Source: Planctomycetota bacterium
GTDB lineage: Bacteria; Planctomycetota; Planctomycetia; Pirellulales; Lacipirellulaceae
Length of the DNA stretch: 5,310 bases
Direction: 5' to 3'
Assembly (NCBI GenBank): GCA_024278035.1
Contig: JAJRUA010000167.1
Coordinates: 1 to 5,310, forward strand
Positions within the stretch are counted from its first letter, which is position 1, and each line of letters opens with the position of its first letter. The position numbers were made by a program, and so were the translations under genes. Shown here one piece after another: positions 1 through 5,240 of the stretch. Below the pieces are notes generated by a model that saw only the letters and a list, made by a program, of their open reading frames with translations, did no database searches and was not told the DNA's origin.

Positions 1-1
1 G

Positions 2-1255
2 CCCATTGTTGATATGGAAGAGTTTAGCACGTTCCAAAACCAGTCGGGTGGTCTCAATGACATGCTCAAGCAGGTAGCGGTTCTTAGTGCGGCCAACCTG
101 AACAATATCACGATCTTTGGCCTGGGCATCATGCCCTACATTTCTGCCTCGATTATCTTCCAGCTTCTAGGAAGTGTCATCCCGCAGCTCGAAGCGTTGC
201 AAAAGGAGGGCGAAGCAGGGCGTAAGAAGATCACCGAGTACACGCGCTATGCGACGGTTATCCTCTGCATCATCCAAAGCGCGTTCTATATCACCTCGTT
301 TGCCGGTTCTCACGGATTGATAGCGGCCGAGTTTACTAACGCGGCGACGGGACAGATAACGTGGGGGTGGTATATCGTCGCTATCTTGACGATGACAGCC
401 GGCACGACCTTCCTGATGTGGCTTGGTGAGCAGATTGATGAGTACGGCATCGGCAACGGCATTAGCCTCCTTATCATGGCAGGCATTCTTGCCAGTATGC
501 CTTACGCCGGTTACCAGTTGATTCAACGAGCTTCTCTCACGCTGGGCGATACGTCGAAGCTTGATCCGCCCCGCTTGCTCCTGTTGGCGTTCATGTTTGT
601 GGCGGTCGTGGTGGGGACGGTGTTCATCACCCTCGGCCAGCGGCGTATCACCATGCAAAGTGCCAAGCACCAACGAGGGCGACGGATGGTGGGAGGCGGT
701 CGGTCTTATTTGCCGCTCAAGGTGAACCAAGCGGGCGTCATGCCCATCATCTTTGCCAGCAGCTTGCTGATGTTTCCGATGATTGTTTTTCAGCAACTGG
801 GGGCGATGACCAACGGTTGGGAAGATGGCATCGGCAAGATGATCCTCCAGGGGCTTTCGAACGCATTTGGCCGTGAGACCTTCGTTTACAACTTAACGTT
901 CCTCGCCCTGATCTACTTTTTCTGCTACTTTTGGACGGCGATCACCTTCAATCCGAAGGATATGGCAGATAATTTGAAGAATTATGGGTCGTTTATCCCC
1001 GGATATCGTCCGGGGAAGCGGACGGCTGATTATCTTGAGAAAGTGATGTTCCGCATCACGTATGTCGGTGCCGGCTTCTTGGCGTTGATTGCAATCATCC
1101 CAACGCTGGTAGCAACGTGGCTCAATGTTGAGTGGAGCATTGCGATGTTCTATGGTGGTACGAGCCTGCTGATTGCGGTGAGTGTGGCGTTTGATCTTGT
1201 GCAGAAAATTGATAGTCACCTAGTGATGAGAAATTACAAAGGCTTGCTTGAGTAA
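2..1255 (+). CDS. secY: SecY, Sec translocon channel subunit (5' end outside the window)
   Basis: SecY is the membrane channel of the general secretion pathway. With SecE and SecG it forms the pore through which SecA or the ribosome feeds unfolded proteins. The frame is open to the left edge (P-I-V-D before the first Met), so the Met at base 14 is internal and roughly 35-45 N-terminal residues, including most of TM1, are missing. The visible 417 residues show family marks: the TM2 region NNITIFGLGIMPYISASII, the TM4-TM5 signature GEQIDEYGIGNGISLLI, the cytoplasmic loop GQRRITMQSAKHQRGRR, KVNQAGVMPIIFASSLL at TM7, and FNPKDMADNLKNYGSFIPG with RPGKRT before TM9. TM10 contains GGTSLLI. The C-terminus DSHLVMRNYKGLLE is normal for the family. 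It is followed by adk, as in most spc operons. No frameshift or missing segment is seen. Confidence 0.97.
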   Translation, partial: PIVDMEEFSTFQNQSGGLNDMLKQVAVLSAANLNNITIFGLGIMPYISASIIFQLLGSVIPQLEALQKEGEAGRKKITEYTRYATVILCIIQSAFYITSFAGSHGLIAAEFTNAATGQITWGWYIVAILTMTAGTTFLMWLGEQIDEYGIGNGISLLIMAGILASMPYAGYQLIQRASLTLGDTSKLDPPRLLLLAFMFVAVVVGTVFITLGQRRITMQSAKHQRGRRMVGGGRSYLPLKVNQAGVMPIIFASSLLMFPMIVFQQLGAMTNGWEDGIGKMILQGLSNAFGRETFVYNLTFLALIYFFCYFWTAITFNPKDMADNLKNYGSFIPGYRPGKRTADYLEKVMFRITYVGAGFLALIAIIPTLVATWLNVEWSIAMFYGGTSLLIAVSVAFDLVQKIDSHLVMRNYKGLLE

Positions 1256-1304
1256 AGCAGGTGGACGGCACGTTCCAAAGCCTTCGGGTGCCTCGGTCTT
1301 TTTC

Positions 1305-1332
1305 GGGCCGCTGGACACTTCCGGGTCGGCTT
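1305..1332 (+). other. Stem-loop in the secY-adk gap, possible weak terminator or attenuator
   Basis: The 151-base gap between secY and the chosen adk start has no gene. Bases 1306-1310 (GGCCG) pair with 1327-1331 (CGGCT, one G-U). Bases 1311-1314 (CTGG) stack inside against 1321-1324 (CCGG, one G-U), with a GT bulge and a six-base loop. Only three Ts follow, so as an intrinsic terminator it is poor. A second small hairpin, GGTT/AACC at 1359-1362 and 1368-1371, lies just before adk. The pairing is read directly; any function is inference. Confidence 0.3.
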
Positions 1333-1406
1333 TAGGATAGGCCCTAAGTTTGAGAAGGGGTTAGATCAACCGATCGCCCCTCCCACGTAGAGAGATGGCG
1401 GCGGCC

Positions 1407-1979
1407 ATGCGAATCGTCTTCATTGGACCCCCGGGGGCTGGTAAGGGAACTCAGGCTGAGCGCGTTGCGACTCACCTGGGGATTACACACCTTTCCACAG
1501 GCGAAGTCTTGCGAGGAACGGTTAGCACCGACAAGGCAACCGCCGACGAGATCAAAGAATGCCTGAGTTCAGGACGCCTTGTGCCCGACAAAATCGTCGT
1601 GCCAATCGTCGCCCATCGACTGGAGTCCGATGATTGCCAAAAGGGTTATCTCTTCGATGGATTTCCCCGAACGCAAGAACAGGCCGTGGCGCTGACGGAG
1701 TTGCTCAATGGGAACTCGATCAACATACAAGGGGCAATCGAGTTTGTTTTGCCAGTCGAAGAGCTCTTCGACCGATTGTCCAAGCGAGGTCGTTCCGATG
1801 ATACGAATGAGGCAATCAAAGAACGCCTTCGGCTTTATGCTGAGGTGACAGAGCCGCTGGTCGATTACTACGCACAACGTGGTGTTTTGAAGAAGATCGA
1901 CGCTCTCGGGACGCCGGACGAAGTGTTCGCTAGGGTTATCGCAGCGATTGACGAACTTTCGACACAAAGGTCACTTTAG
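1407..1979 (+). CDS. adk: Adenylate kinase, short-LID type
   Basis: Adk catalyses ATP + AMP = 2 ADP in the cytoplasm and sets the adenylate pool. The 190-residue protein has the P-loop GPPGAGKGTQ (residues 7-16) and STGEVLR with the AMP-contacting Arg36. DGFPRT follows, with Arg88 at the same number as in E. coli. The LID is short: KRGRSDD runs almost straight into the helix with KERLRLY. There is no long or zinc-bearing LID, which explains the length (about 190 residues against 214 in E. coli). ATG 1407 is chosen because MRIVFIGPPG is the usual family start and the purine run TAGAGAG ends 12 bases upstream. An in-frame ATG at 1395 would add MAAA, but the same purine run abuts it with no spacing. 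All key residues are present. It lies between secY and map, its common place. Confidence 0.96.
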   Translation: MRIVFIGPPGAGKGTQAERVATHLGITHLSTGEVLRGTVSTDKATADEIKECLSSGRLVPDKIVVPIVAHRLESDDCQKGYLFDGFPRTQEQAVALTELLNGNSINIQGAIEFVLPVEELFDRLSKRGRSDDTNEAIKERLRLYAEVTEPLVDYYAQRGVLKKIDALGTPDEVFARVIAAIDELSTQRSL

Positions 1980-2026
1980 GGAGATAGTTTGAAGGCAGGG
2001 CTCGCGTTCTGCCAAAAACGACCATT

Positions 2027-2842
2027 GTGGTATCGCTTAAATCGGAACGTGAAATCGCCTTGATGCGACGTGCGGGATTGGCCGTCTGGAAGGCGCATCA
2101 AATTGCTGCCGAAATGGTACGTCCGGGAGCGACGACTCGCGAAATTGATACGGCCATCGCCGCGTATTTTCGCAGCCGGAAAGCGACGCCGCTGTTTCTC
2201 GATTATCCTAACGCAACCCCGGGGAAACCTCGATTTCCCGCCGTGACGTGCATGTCTCTCAACGAGGAGGTGGTGCATGGCTTGCCTGACGACCGCCCCC
2301 TACAAGAGGGAGAAATCTTGAGCCTCGATACGGGATGCCGCTTGGGCGGCTGGTGTGGCGACGCCGCTTATACCTATAAAGTGGGCGAGGTAGCTCCCGA
2401 AATCCAAGGCCTTCTCGATGCGACGCAGGGGGTTCTCGATCTGGCAATCGACTTGCTCCGTACCAAGAGCCGTTGGAGCCAGATTGCGAGAGAGATGGGC
2501 CGCTATGTTTCAGATCGGGGCTACACATCGGTCGAGTGCTTCGTCGGTCATGGAATTGGCCGCAATTTGCATGAAGACCCCCAGGTACCCAACTTCATGA
2601 GCCGTTCGCTCCGTGGACAACAAGATTTTCGTATTGAGCCCGGCCTAGTCATTGCCATTGAGCCGATGGTGAATATGGGGACAAAAGAGGTAAAAGAGTT
2701 AAGCGACTACTGGACCCAAGTGACGAAGGATGGCAAGCCAAGTGCTCATTTTGAGCATACGGTAGCGATCACCAAGGAGGGGCCCAAGCGATTGACCGAA
2801 GCTCCGGCAGAGGAGGAGCTTCGCTTGCTGGAAGATTTTTGA
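2027..2842 (+). CDS. map: Methionine aminopeptidase, type I
   Basis: This dinuclear-metal enzyme removes the initiator Met from new proteins once they are deformylated, when the second residue is small. The 271 residues carry the complete active site. Metal ligands are Asp101 (SLDTG), Asp112 (CGDAA), His175 (VGHGIG), Glu212 (IEPM) and Glu243 (HFEHT). The substrate-binding His84 lies in VVHGLPD and His182 in NLHEDP. There is no N-terminal SH3 or zinc-finger extension, so it is the short bacterial form. The start is GTG at 2027, giving MVSLKSEREIALMRRAG, where family members begin. No ATG, GTG or TTG lies upstream before the stop at 1985. No Shine-Dalgarno stands at normal distance; the nearest purine-rich stretch, GAAGGCAGGG, ends 26 bases away. 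It would suit a CTG at 2009, a less likely start. The gap to adk is 47 bases. Confidence 0.96.
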   Translation: MVSLKSEREIALMRRAGLAVWKAHQIAAEMVRPGATTREIDTAIAAYFRSRKATPLFLDYPNATPGKPRFPAVTCMSLNEEVVHGLPDDRPLQEGEILSLDTGCRLGGWCGDAAYTYKVGEVAPEIQGLLDATQGVLDLAIDLLRTKSRWSQIAREMGRYVSDRGYTSVECFVGHGIGRNLHEDPQVPNFMSRSLRGQQDFRIEPGLVIAIEPMVNMGTKEVKELSDYWTQVTKDGKPSAHFEHTVAITKEGPKRLTEAPAEEELRLLEDF

Positions 2843-2843
2843 T

Positions 2844-2873
2844 GGTCGATGCCCTCTAGCCCCCGACTTTTTT
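2844..2873 (+). terminator. Weak intrinsic terminator candidate after map
   Basis: GGTCG at 2844-2848 can pair with CGACT at 2864-2868 (one G-U) around a 15-base loop, and six Ts run from 2868 to 2873. The T-run and the position straight after the map stop favour it. The five-pair stem and large loop argue against efficient termination. Confidence 0.2.
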
Positions 2874-2970
2874 GCTGGGACGGAAAAGGCAAAAACCGGC
2901 TTAATCGGCGTGAAATGAGCAAATTAAGGGCCAGTCGTTGCCCAAGTTGTGATAAATCCGTGAACACCCC

Positions 2971-3000
2971 TTGAAGAGACCCGCCCGGGTGCCTTAGACT
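2971..3000 (+). promoter_or_regulatory. Possible sigma-70-type promoter for the rpmJ-rpsM group
   Basis: TTGAAG (2971-2976) and TAGACT (2995-3000) each match four of six bases of the -35 and -10 consensus, with an 18-base spacer. Transcription would start near 3007 and give a leader of about 175 bases before rpmJ. Such matches arise often by chance; only the position in the long gap adds support. Confidence 0.2.
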
Positions 3001-3104
3001 CATCGATTCGGCCCTGCTCGACAGGCTCGCTAATGAGGGTTTCACAATCCCCCTTCTTGGCGGCAAGTGTTGCGCAATGGGGACCAAATTATTGATCGAT
3101 TAAC

Positions 3105-3140
3105 GGGCTGTTGGCGGGCCACCTGCCGGCCAAACAGGCC
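3105..3140 (+). promoter_or_regulatory. Long stem-loop upstream of rpmJ, possible leader structure
   Basis: The arms are GGGCTGTTGGC at 3105-3115 and GCCAAACAGGCC at 3129-3140. They form ten pairs with one G-G mismatch (3107/3138) and one bulged A (3132). Two more G-C pairs (3117-3118 with 3126-3127) can form inside, leaving a seven-base loop. No T-run follows, so it is not an intrinsic terminator. It ends 41 bases before the rpmJ ATG. Leaders of ribosomal protein operons are often bound by one of their own products, and uS4 does this in E. coli and Bacillus, but no such site is recognised here by sequence. Confidence 0.4.
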
Positions 3141-3181
3141 ACCCAGACAGGCTGTGCGAAACTAAGCAAGAGAACGATGCC

Positions 3182-3295
3182 ATGAAAGTCCGAGCTAGCG
3201 TCAAGCGGATCTGTGCGAAGTGCAAAGTCGTCAGGCGACGTGGTGTAGTTTATGTGGTGTGCGATAACCCGCGGCATAAGCAGCGCCAAGGCTAA
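3182..3295 (+). CDS. rpmJ: Large-subunit ribosomal protein bL36 (zinc-binding form)
   Basis: The 37-residue basic protein begins [20 protein letters not shown] and ends NPRHKQRQG, the normal size and sequence of bL36. bL36 is a small zinc-ribbon protein that sits on 23S rRNA near the factor-binding side of the large subunit. The four zinc ligands are Cys11, Cys14, Cys27 and His32, so this is the zinc-retaining (C+) form. A purine-rich AAGAG at 3168-3172 lies nine bases before the ATG and serves as ribosome binding site. It heads the alpha-operon group, 91 bases before rpsM and 339 after map. The family identity is clear despite the small size. Confidence 0.96.
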   Translation: MKVRASVKRICAKCKVVRRRGVVYVVCDNPRHKQRQG

Positions 3296-3386
3296 GTCCC
3301 CTGGCTGAAAGTTAAGCCCTAGTTGCTCGTCGCTGCTGTTCCGTGTTTGAAAATTACCATCCAGAGTTTATTGGAGAAGAGAGTCG

Positions 3387-3770
3387 ATGCCCCGACTGCT
3401 TGGCGTTGATATACCGACCGATCGTCCTACGGTCATCGCACTGACGTACCTATATGGCGTTGGCCCAAAGATTGCTCGCGAGCTTTGCGGTAAGGCGGGG
3501 GTTGATCCCCAGGTTCGTGCTCGCGAATTATCCGAGGATGAGGTTGCCCGCATCGCTGCCTTGCTTGACAAGGACTACGTTGTTGAAGGGCAGTTGCGAC
3601 GGCAAGTGACACAGAACATATCCCGGTTGCGAGATGTCGCCTGTTATCGGGGTTTGCGTCATCGGCGTGGCCTGCCCGTTCGTGGGCAGCGCACTAAAAC
3701 CAATGCTCGCACACGCAAAGGTCCGAAGAAGACGGTTGCAGGCAAGAAGGGCGTGAAGGATCTTCGCTAG
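3387..3770 (+). CDS. rpsM: Small-subunit ribosomal protein uS13
   Basis: uS13 lies in the head of the 30S subunit, contacts uS19 and takes part in the intersubunit bridges with the 50S and in contact with P-site tRNA. The 127-residue protein opens [20 protein letters not shown] and has the helix-turn region [14 protein letters not shown] near residues 22-35. The arginine-rich [20 protein letters not shown] lies at about residues 89-108, with a basic tail ending KKGVKDLR. It is slightly longer than the 118-residue E. coli protein, mostly in the tail. The start is ATG 3387, with GGAG at 3373-3376 ten bases before it and a further purine run, AAGAGAG, nearer. In the 91-base gap after rpmJ only a small GGCT/AGCC hairpin is seen. 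Confidence 0.97.
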   Translation: MPRLLGVDIPTDRPTVIALTYLYGVGPKIARELCGKAGVDPQVRARELSEDEVARIAALLDKDYVVEGQLRRQVTQNISRLRDVACYRGLRHRRGLPVRGQRTKTNARTRKGPKKTVAGKKGVKDLR

Positions 3771-3800
3771 TCGATCCTCAGTTAAAAAATAACGTAACGG

Positions 3801-3824
3801 GGGTGGTTGCCCTAGTGACCACCC
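3801..3824 (+). promoter_or_regulatory. Strong stem-loop between rpsM and rpsK
   Basis: GGGTGGT (3801-3807) pairs perfectly with ACCACCC (3818-3824). Two G-U pairs (3808/3817 and 3809/3816) extend it to nine pairs around the six-base loop CCCTAG. No T-run follows on the + strand. On the - strand a T-rich run exists, but some ten bases away, so it is not a good terminator either way. It lies 45 bases before the rpsK start. An mRNA-stability, processing or protein-binding role is possible but unproven. Confidence 0.45.
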
Positions 3825-3869
3825 AACAAATCCAATCAAAGAGTTCCATTTCTTTCGGGAAACAGCAGC

Positions 3870-4259
3870 GTGGCTAAAGGCAAATCAGAATCTCGTCGTC
3901 GCACCCGTCGCAACATTGCGGCAGGTGTCGCTTTCATCACCGCGACGTTCAATAACACGATGGTGACGATAACCGACACGAAGGGAGACACGCTTTGTTG
4001 GGCTAGTTCGGGTACAAGCGGTTTCAAGGGAAGCCGTAAAAGTACGCCTTTTGCTGGCCAGTGTGCTGCCCAGCAAGCGGCTGATAAGGCAAAGAAGTTT
4101 GGGCTGCGTGACGTTGAGGTGAAGGTGAAGGGCCCCGGCAGTGGACGCGAAAGCGCGATCACCGCCCTCGAAGCGGCTGGCCTCAAGGTCAAGTCCATCG
4201 AAGACGTAACGCCACTTCCCCACAACGGTTGTCGCCCCCGTAAGAAGCGTCGCGTCTAA
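3870..4259 (+). CDS. rpsK: Small-subunit ribosomal protein uS11
   Basis: uS11 sits on the 30S platform, binds 16S rRNA with bS18 and bS6 nearby, and helps form the mRNA exit channel. The 129-residue protein shows the whole fold: a basic N-terminal tail ([10 protein letters not shown]), [16 protein letters not shown] near 25-40, [19 protein letters not shown] near 47-64, [10 protein letters not shown] at 85-94, and the C-terminal [13 protein letters not shown]. The Asn119-Gly120 pair is the site that becomes isoaspartate in some bacterial uS11 proteins; that is family knowledge, not visible here. The start is GTG 3870, giving MAKGKSES. GGGA at 3857-3860 lies nine bases upstream. Length and motifs are ordinary. 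Confidence 0.97.
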   Translation: MAKGKSESRRRTRRNIAAGVAFITATFNNTMVTITDTKGDTLCWASSGTSGFKGSRKSTPFAGQCAAQQAADKAKKFGLRDVEVKVKGPGSGRESAITALEAAGLKVKSIEDVTPLPHNGCRPRKKRRV

Positions 4260-4260
4260 G

Positions 4261-4330
4261 AGACATTGCCTCAGAGACATTGCCTCAGAGACATTGCCTC
4301 AGAGACATTGCCTCAAAGGCATCGCCTCTG
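4261..4330 (+). repeat. Tandem 14-bp repeat downstream of rpsK
   Basis: The unit AGACATTGCCTCAG begins one base after the rpsK stop codon. Copies occupy 4261-4274, 4275-4288, 4289-4302 and 4303-4316; the first three are identical and the fourth ends AA instead of AG. A fifth, decayed copy (AGGCATCGCCTCTG, 11 of 14 matching) fills 4317-4330, and AGACATCGC at 4344-4352 looks like a broken sixth. There are no spacers, so this is not a CRISPR. The 14-bp period and the position outside any gene point to slippage-type expansion. Each unit can form only a weak hairpin (GAGAC/GCCTC with a mismatch). Confidence 0.9.
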
Positions 4331-4347
4331 AACAGCACATTCGAGAC

Positions 4348-4369
4348 ATCGCGTTTTACGCGATTTTTT
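4348..4369 (+). terminator. Intrinsic terminator or attenuator between rpsK and rpsD
   Basis: ATCGCGT (4348-4354) pairs perfectly with ACGCGAT (4358-4364) around a three-base TTT loop, and five Ts follow directly (4365-4369). This is the standard Rho-independent form on the + strand. The - strand has no T-run after the stem. It lies inside an apparent operon, 84 bases before rpsD, so it should lower transcription of rpsD-rpoA unless read through or bypassed by a promoter. The left arm overlaps the last decayed copy of the 14-bp repeat. Confidence 0.65.
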
Positions 4370-4453
4370 AACACCGTCAAAATATCCATTGTGGTTTGTC
4401 CTTTGCGGCGACCACGCCCTGTGTCCAGTCAGTAGGAATTGAAGGCCAAAGCT

Positions 4454-5083
4454 ATGGCACGTTACACCGGTCCCGTCTGTCGCCTTTGTCGACGTGACGG
4501 AGCGAAATTGTTCCTCAAAGGAACTCGTTGCGATACTTCCAAGTGCGCGTTCGAACGCCGCGATACCCCGCCCGGTTCGCAGCAACAGGGCCGTCGTGGC
4601 AAGATGACGGACTACGGCATTCAGCTTCGTGAGAAGCAGAAGGTGAAGCACTATTATGGCATCCTGGAGAAGCAGTTCCGCCTCTACTTTAAGAAGGCAG
4701 AGCAATCCAAAGGTAACACGGGTGCCGTACTGATGACGTTGCTCGAGCGCCGGCTTGATAACGTGGTACATCGCCTTGGTTTTGGTATGAGCCGCGCCCA
4801 GGCTCGCCAGATTATCAACCATGGTCATATCACAGTAAACGGAAGACGCTGCGACGTGGCGAGTGCCCAAGTTCGCGCTGGTGACGTGATTCGTGTTAAG
4901 AATCGTGCCAAGAGCCTTGACTGGGTGCGCGGCGCTCAGGCAGAGAACAGCCGAGACATCCCCGATTACCTCGCGGTTACCGAGAGCCCCATCCCCGAAG
5001 GAATCGTTGGTCGACTCCCAGGTACGGAGGACATTTCCGTTCCCGTTGATACCCAGCTCATCGTCGAACTTTGCTCGCGTTAA
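4454..5083 (+). CDS. rpsD: Small-subunit ribosomal protein uS4 (zinc-binding form)
   Basis: uS4 is a primary 16S rRNA binder that starts assembly of the 30S body and helps guard decoding accuracy. In E. coli it also represses its own operon. The 209 residues begin MARYTGPVCRLCRRDG. Four cysteines, Cys9, Cys12, Cys26 and Cys31, form the N-terminal zinc site of C+ uS4 proteins. The core contains YGIQLREKQKVKHYYGILE near 54-72. The S4 RNA-binding domain follows from about residue 98: LERRLDNVVHRLGFGMSRAQ and ARQIINHGHITVNG, then VRAGDVIRVK. The tail closes with GRLPG and QLIVELCSR. ATG 4454 is preferred over an in-frame TTG at 4439 because GAAGG (4441-4445) stands eight bases before it and MARYTGP is the family start. 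The 194-base gap to rpsK holds repeats and a terminator. Confidence 0.97.
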   Translation: MARYTGPVCRLCRRDGAKLFLKGTRCDTSKCAFERRDTPPGSQQQGRRGKMTDYGIQLREKQKVKHYYGILEKQFRLYFKKAEQSKGNTGAVLMTLLERRLDNVVHRLGFGMSRAQARQIINHGHITVNGRRCDVASAQVRAGDVIRVKNRAKSLDWVRGAQAENSRDIPDYLAVTESPIPEGIVGRLPGTEDISVPVDTQLIVELCSR

Positions 5084-5119
5084 GCGAAATTAGATTTAGA
5101 ACGAAACAAAATCAACTCT

Positions 5120-5148
5120 GCTTCTCGCAGACGACGATTGCCAGAAGC
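5120..5148 (+). other. Stem-loop 1 in the rpsD-rpoA gap
   Basis: GCTTCT (5120-5125) pairs with AGAAGC (5143-5148). After one C-C mismatch, GCAG (5127-5130) pairs with TTGC (5138-5141, one G-U), leaving a seven-base loop. An A-rich stretch, not a T-run, follows on the + strand, so it is not a + strand terminator. It could slow 3' decay or separate the rpsD and rpoA messages; this is inference. Confidence 0.4.
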
Positions 5149-5177
5149 AAAAATAAAACGCTAGGGCGCCTAAGCGT
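5149..5177 (-). terminator. Stem-loop 2 in the rpsD-rpoA gap; intrinsic-terminator form on the - strand
   Basis: ACGCTAGG (5158-5165) pairs with CCTAAGCGT (5169-5177) with one bulged A and a three-base loop. Read on the - strand, the stem is followed at once by T-rich sequence (TTT, A, TTTTT over 5157-5149), the form of a Rho-independent terminator. No - strand gene is seen in the window, so it would stop antisense transcription coming from the rpoA side. On the + strand it is a stem-loop without a T-run. Confidence 0.4.
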
Positions 5178-5193
5178 CTAACATTGTAAGAAA

Positions 5194-5229
5194 CCCCGGC
5201 CCCCCGATTTCCCCGGCCTCCCCCGATTT
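5194..5229 (+). repeat. C-rich direct duplication before the rpoA ribosome binding site
   Basis: CCCCGGCCCCCCGATTT (5194-5210) is followed at once by CCCCGGCCTCCCCCGATTT (5211-5229). The second copy differs by a TC insertion, or an equivalent change. The pair ends at the GGAG ribosome binding site of rpoA. The duplication is plain; its effect on translation or transcription is unknown. Confidence 0.7.
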
Positions 5230-5240
5230 GGAGTCGTTTG

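Larger units (their letters stand above)
2843..3181 (+). other. 339-base gap between map and rpmJ, no convincing gene
   Basis: This is the longest gene-free stretch of the window. infA, which stands between map and rpmJ in many bacteria, is not here: no frame gives an IF-1-like sequence. What can be seen is a weak stem with a T-run just after map, an interrupted frame at 2849-3103 with a CPSC motif (see findings), a weak sigma-70-like promoter, and a two-tier stem-loop (CTCAT 2999-3003 with ATGAG 3033-3037, enclosing CCTG 3013-3016 with CAGG 3022-3025). A stronger hairpin lies at 3105-3140. The layout fits an operon boundary with a structured leader for rpmJ-rpsM and onward, which is inference. 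Confidence 0.5.

Noticed and set aside
167..796. 209-codon open frame on the - strand inside secY
   Set aside because: It lies wholly opposite a clear SecY coding region, has a low-complexity His/Arg-rich translation with no recognisable domain, and is explained by the codon bias of secY.
1291..1310. T-run at 1299-1303 as a terminator for secY
   Set aside because: The only stem found before it is a three-pair UUCG hairpin; the other pairing puts the T-run inside a loop.
1395..1406. ATG 1395 as the adk start
   Set aside because: It adds MAAA ahead of the conserved MRIVFIGPPG start, and the only purine-rich site abuts it with no spacing. It remains possible.
2843..3181. infA (IF-1), expected between map and rpmJ in many bacteria
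   Set aside because: No frame on either strand gives an IF-1-like sequence; the gene must be elsewhere in the genome.
3347..3372. Promoter before rpsM (TTGAAA with TTTATT)
   Set aside because: The spacer would be only 14 bases, too short for a sigma-70 promoter.
3836..4280. Two overlapping - strand open frames of about 130 codons opposite rpsK
   Set aside because: Both mirror the uS11 coding region in different frames and have no recognisable motifs.
4261..4330. CRISPR-like repeat array
   Set aside because: The 14-bp units are directly adjacent with no unique spacers, and there are no cas genes.
4439..4453. TTG start at 4439 for rpsD
   Set aside because: It would add KAKA before the family start MARYTGP, and the GAAGG ribosome binding site lies after this TTG and fits ATG 4454.
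4313..4870. 185-codon open frame on the - strand opposite rpsD
   Set aside because: It covers the repeat region, the terminator and rpsD on the opposite strand; its translation resembles no family and it has no supporting neighbour.
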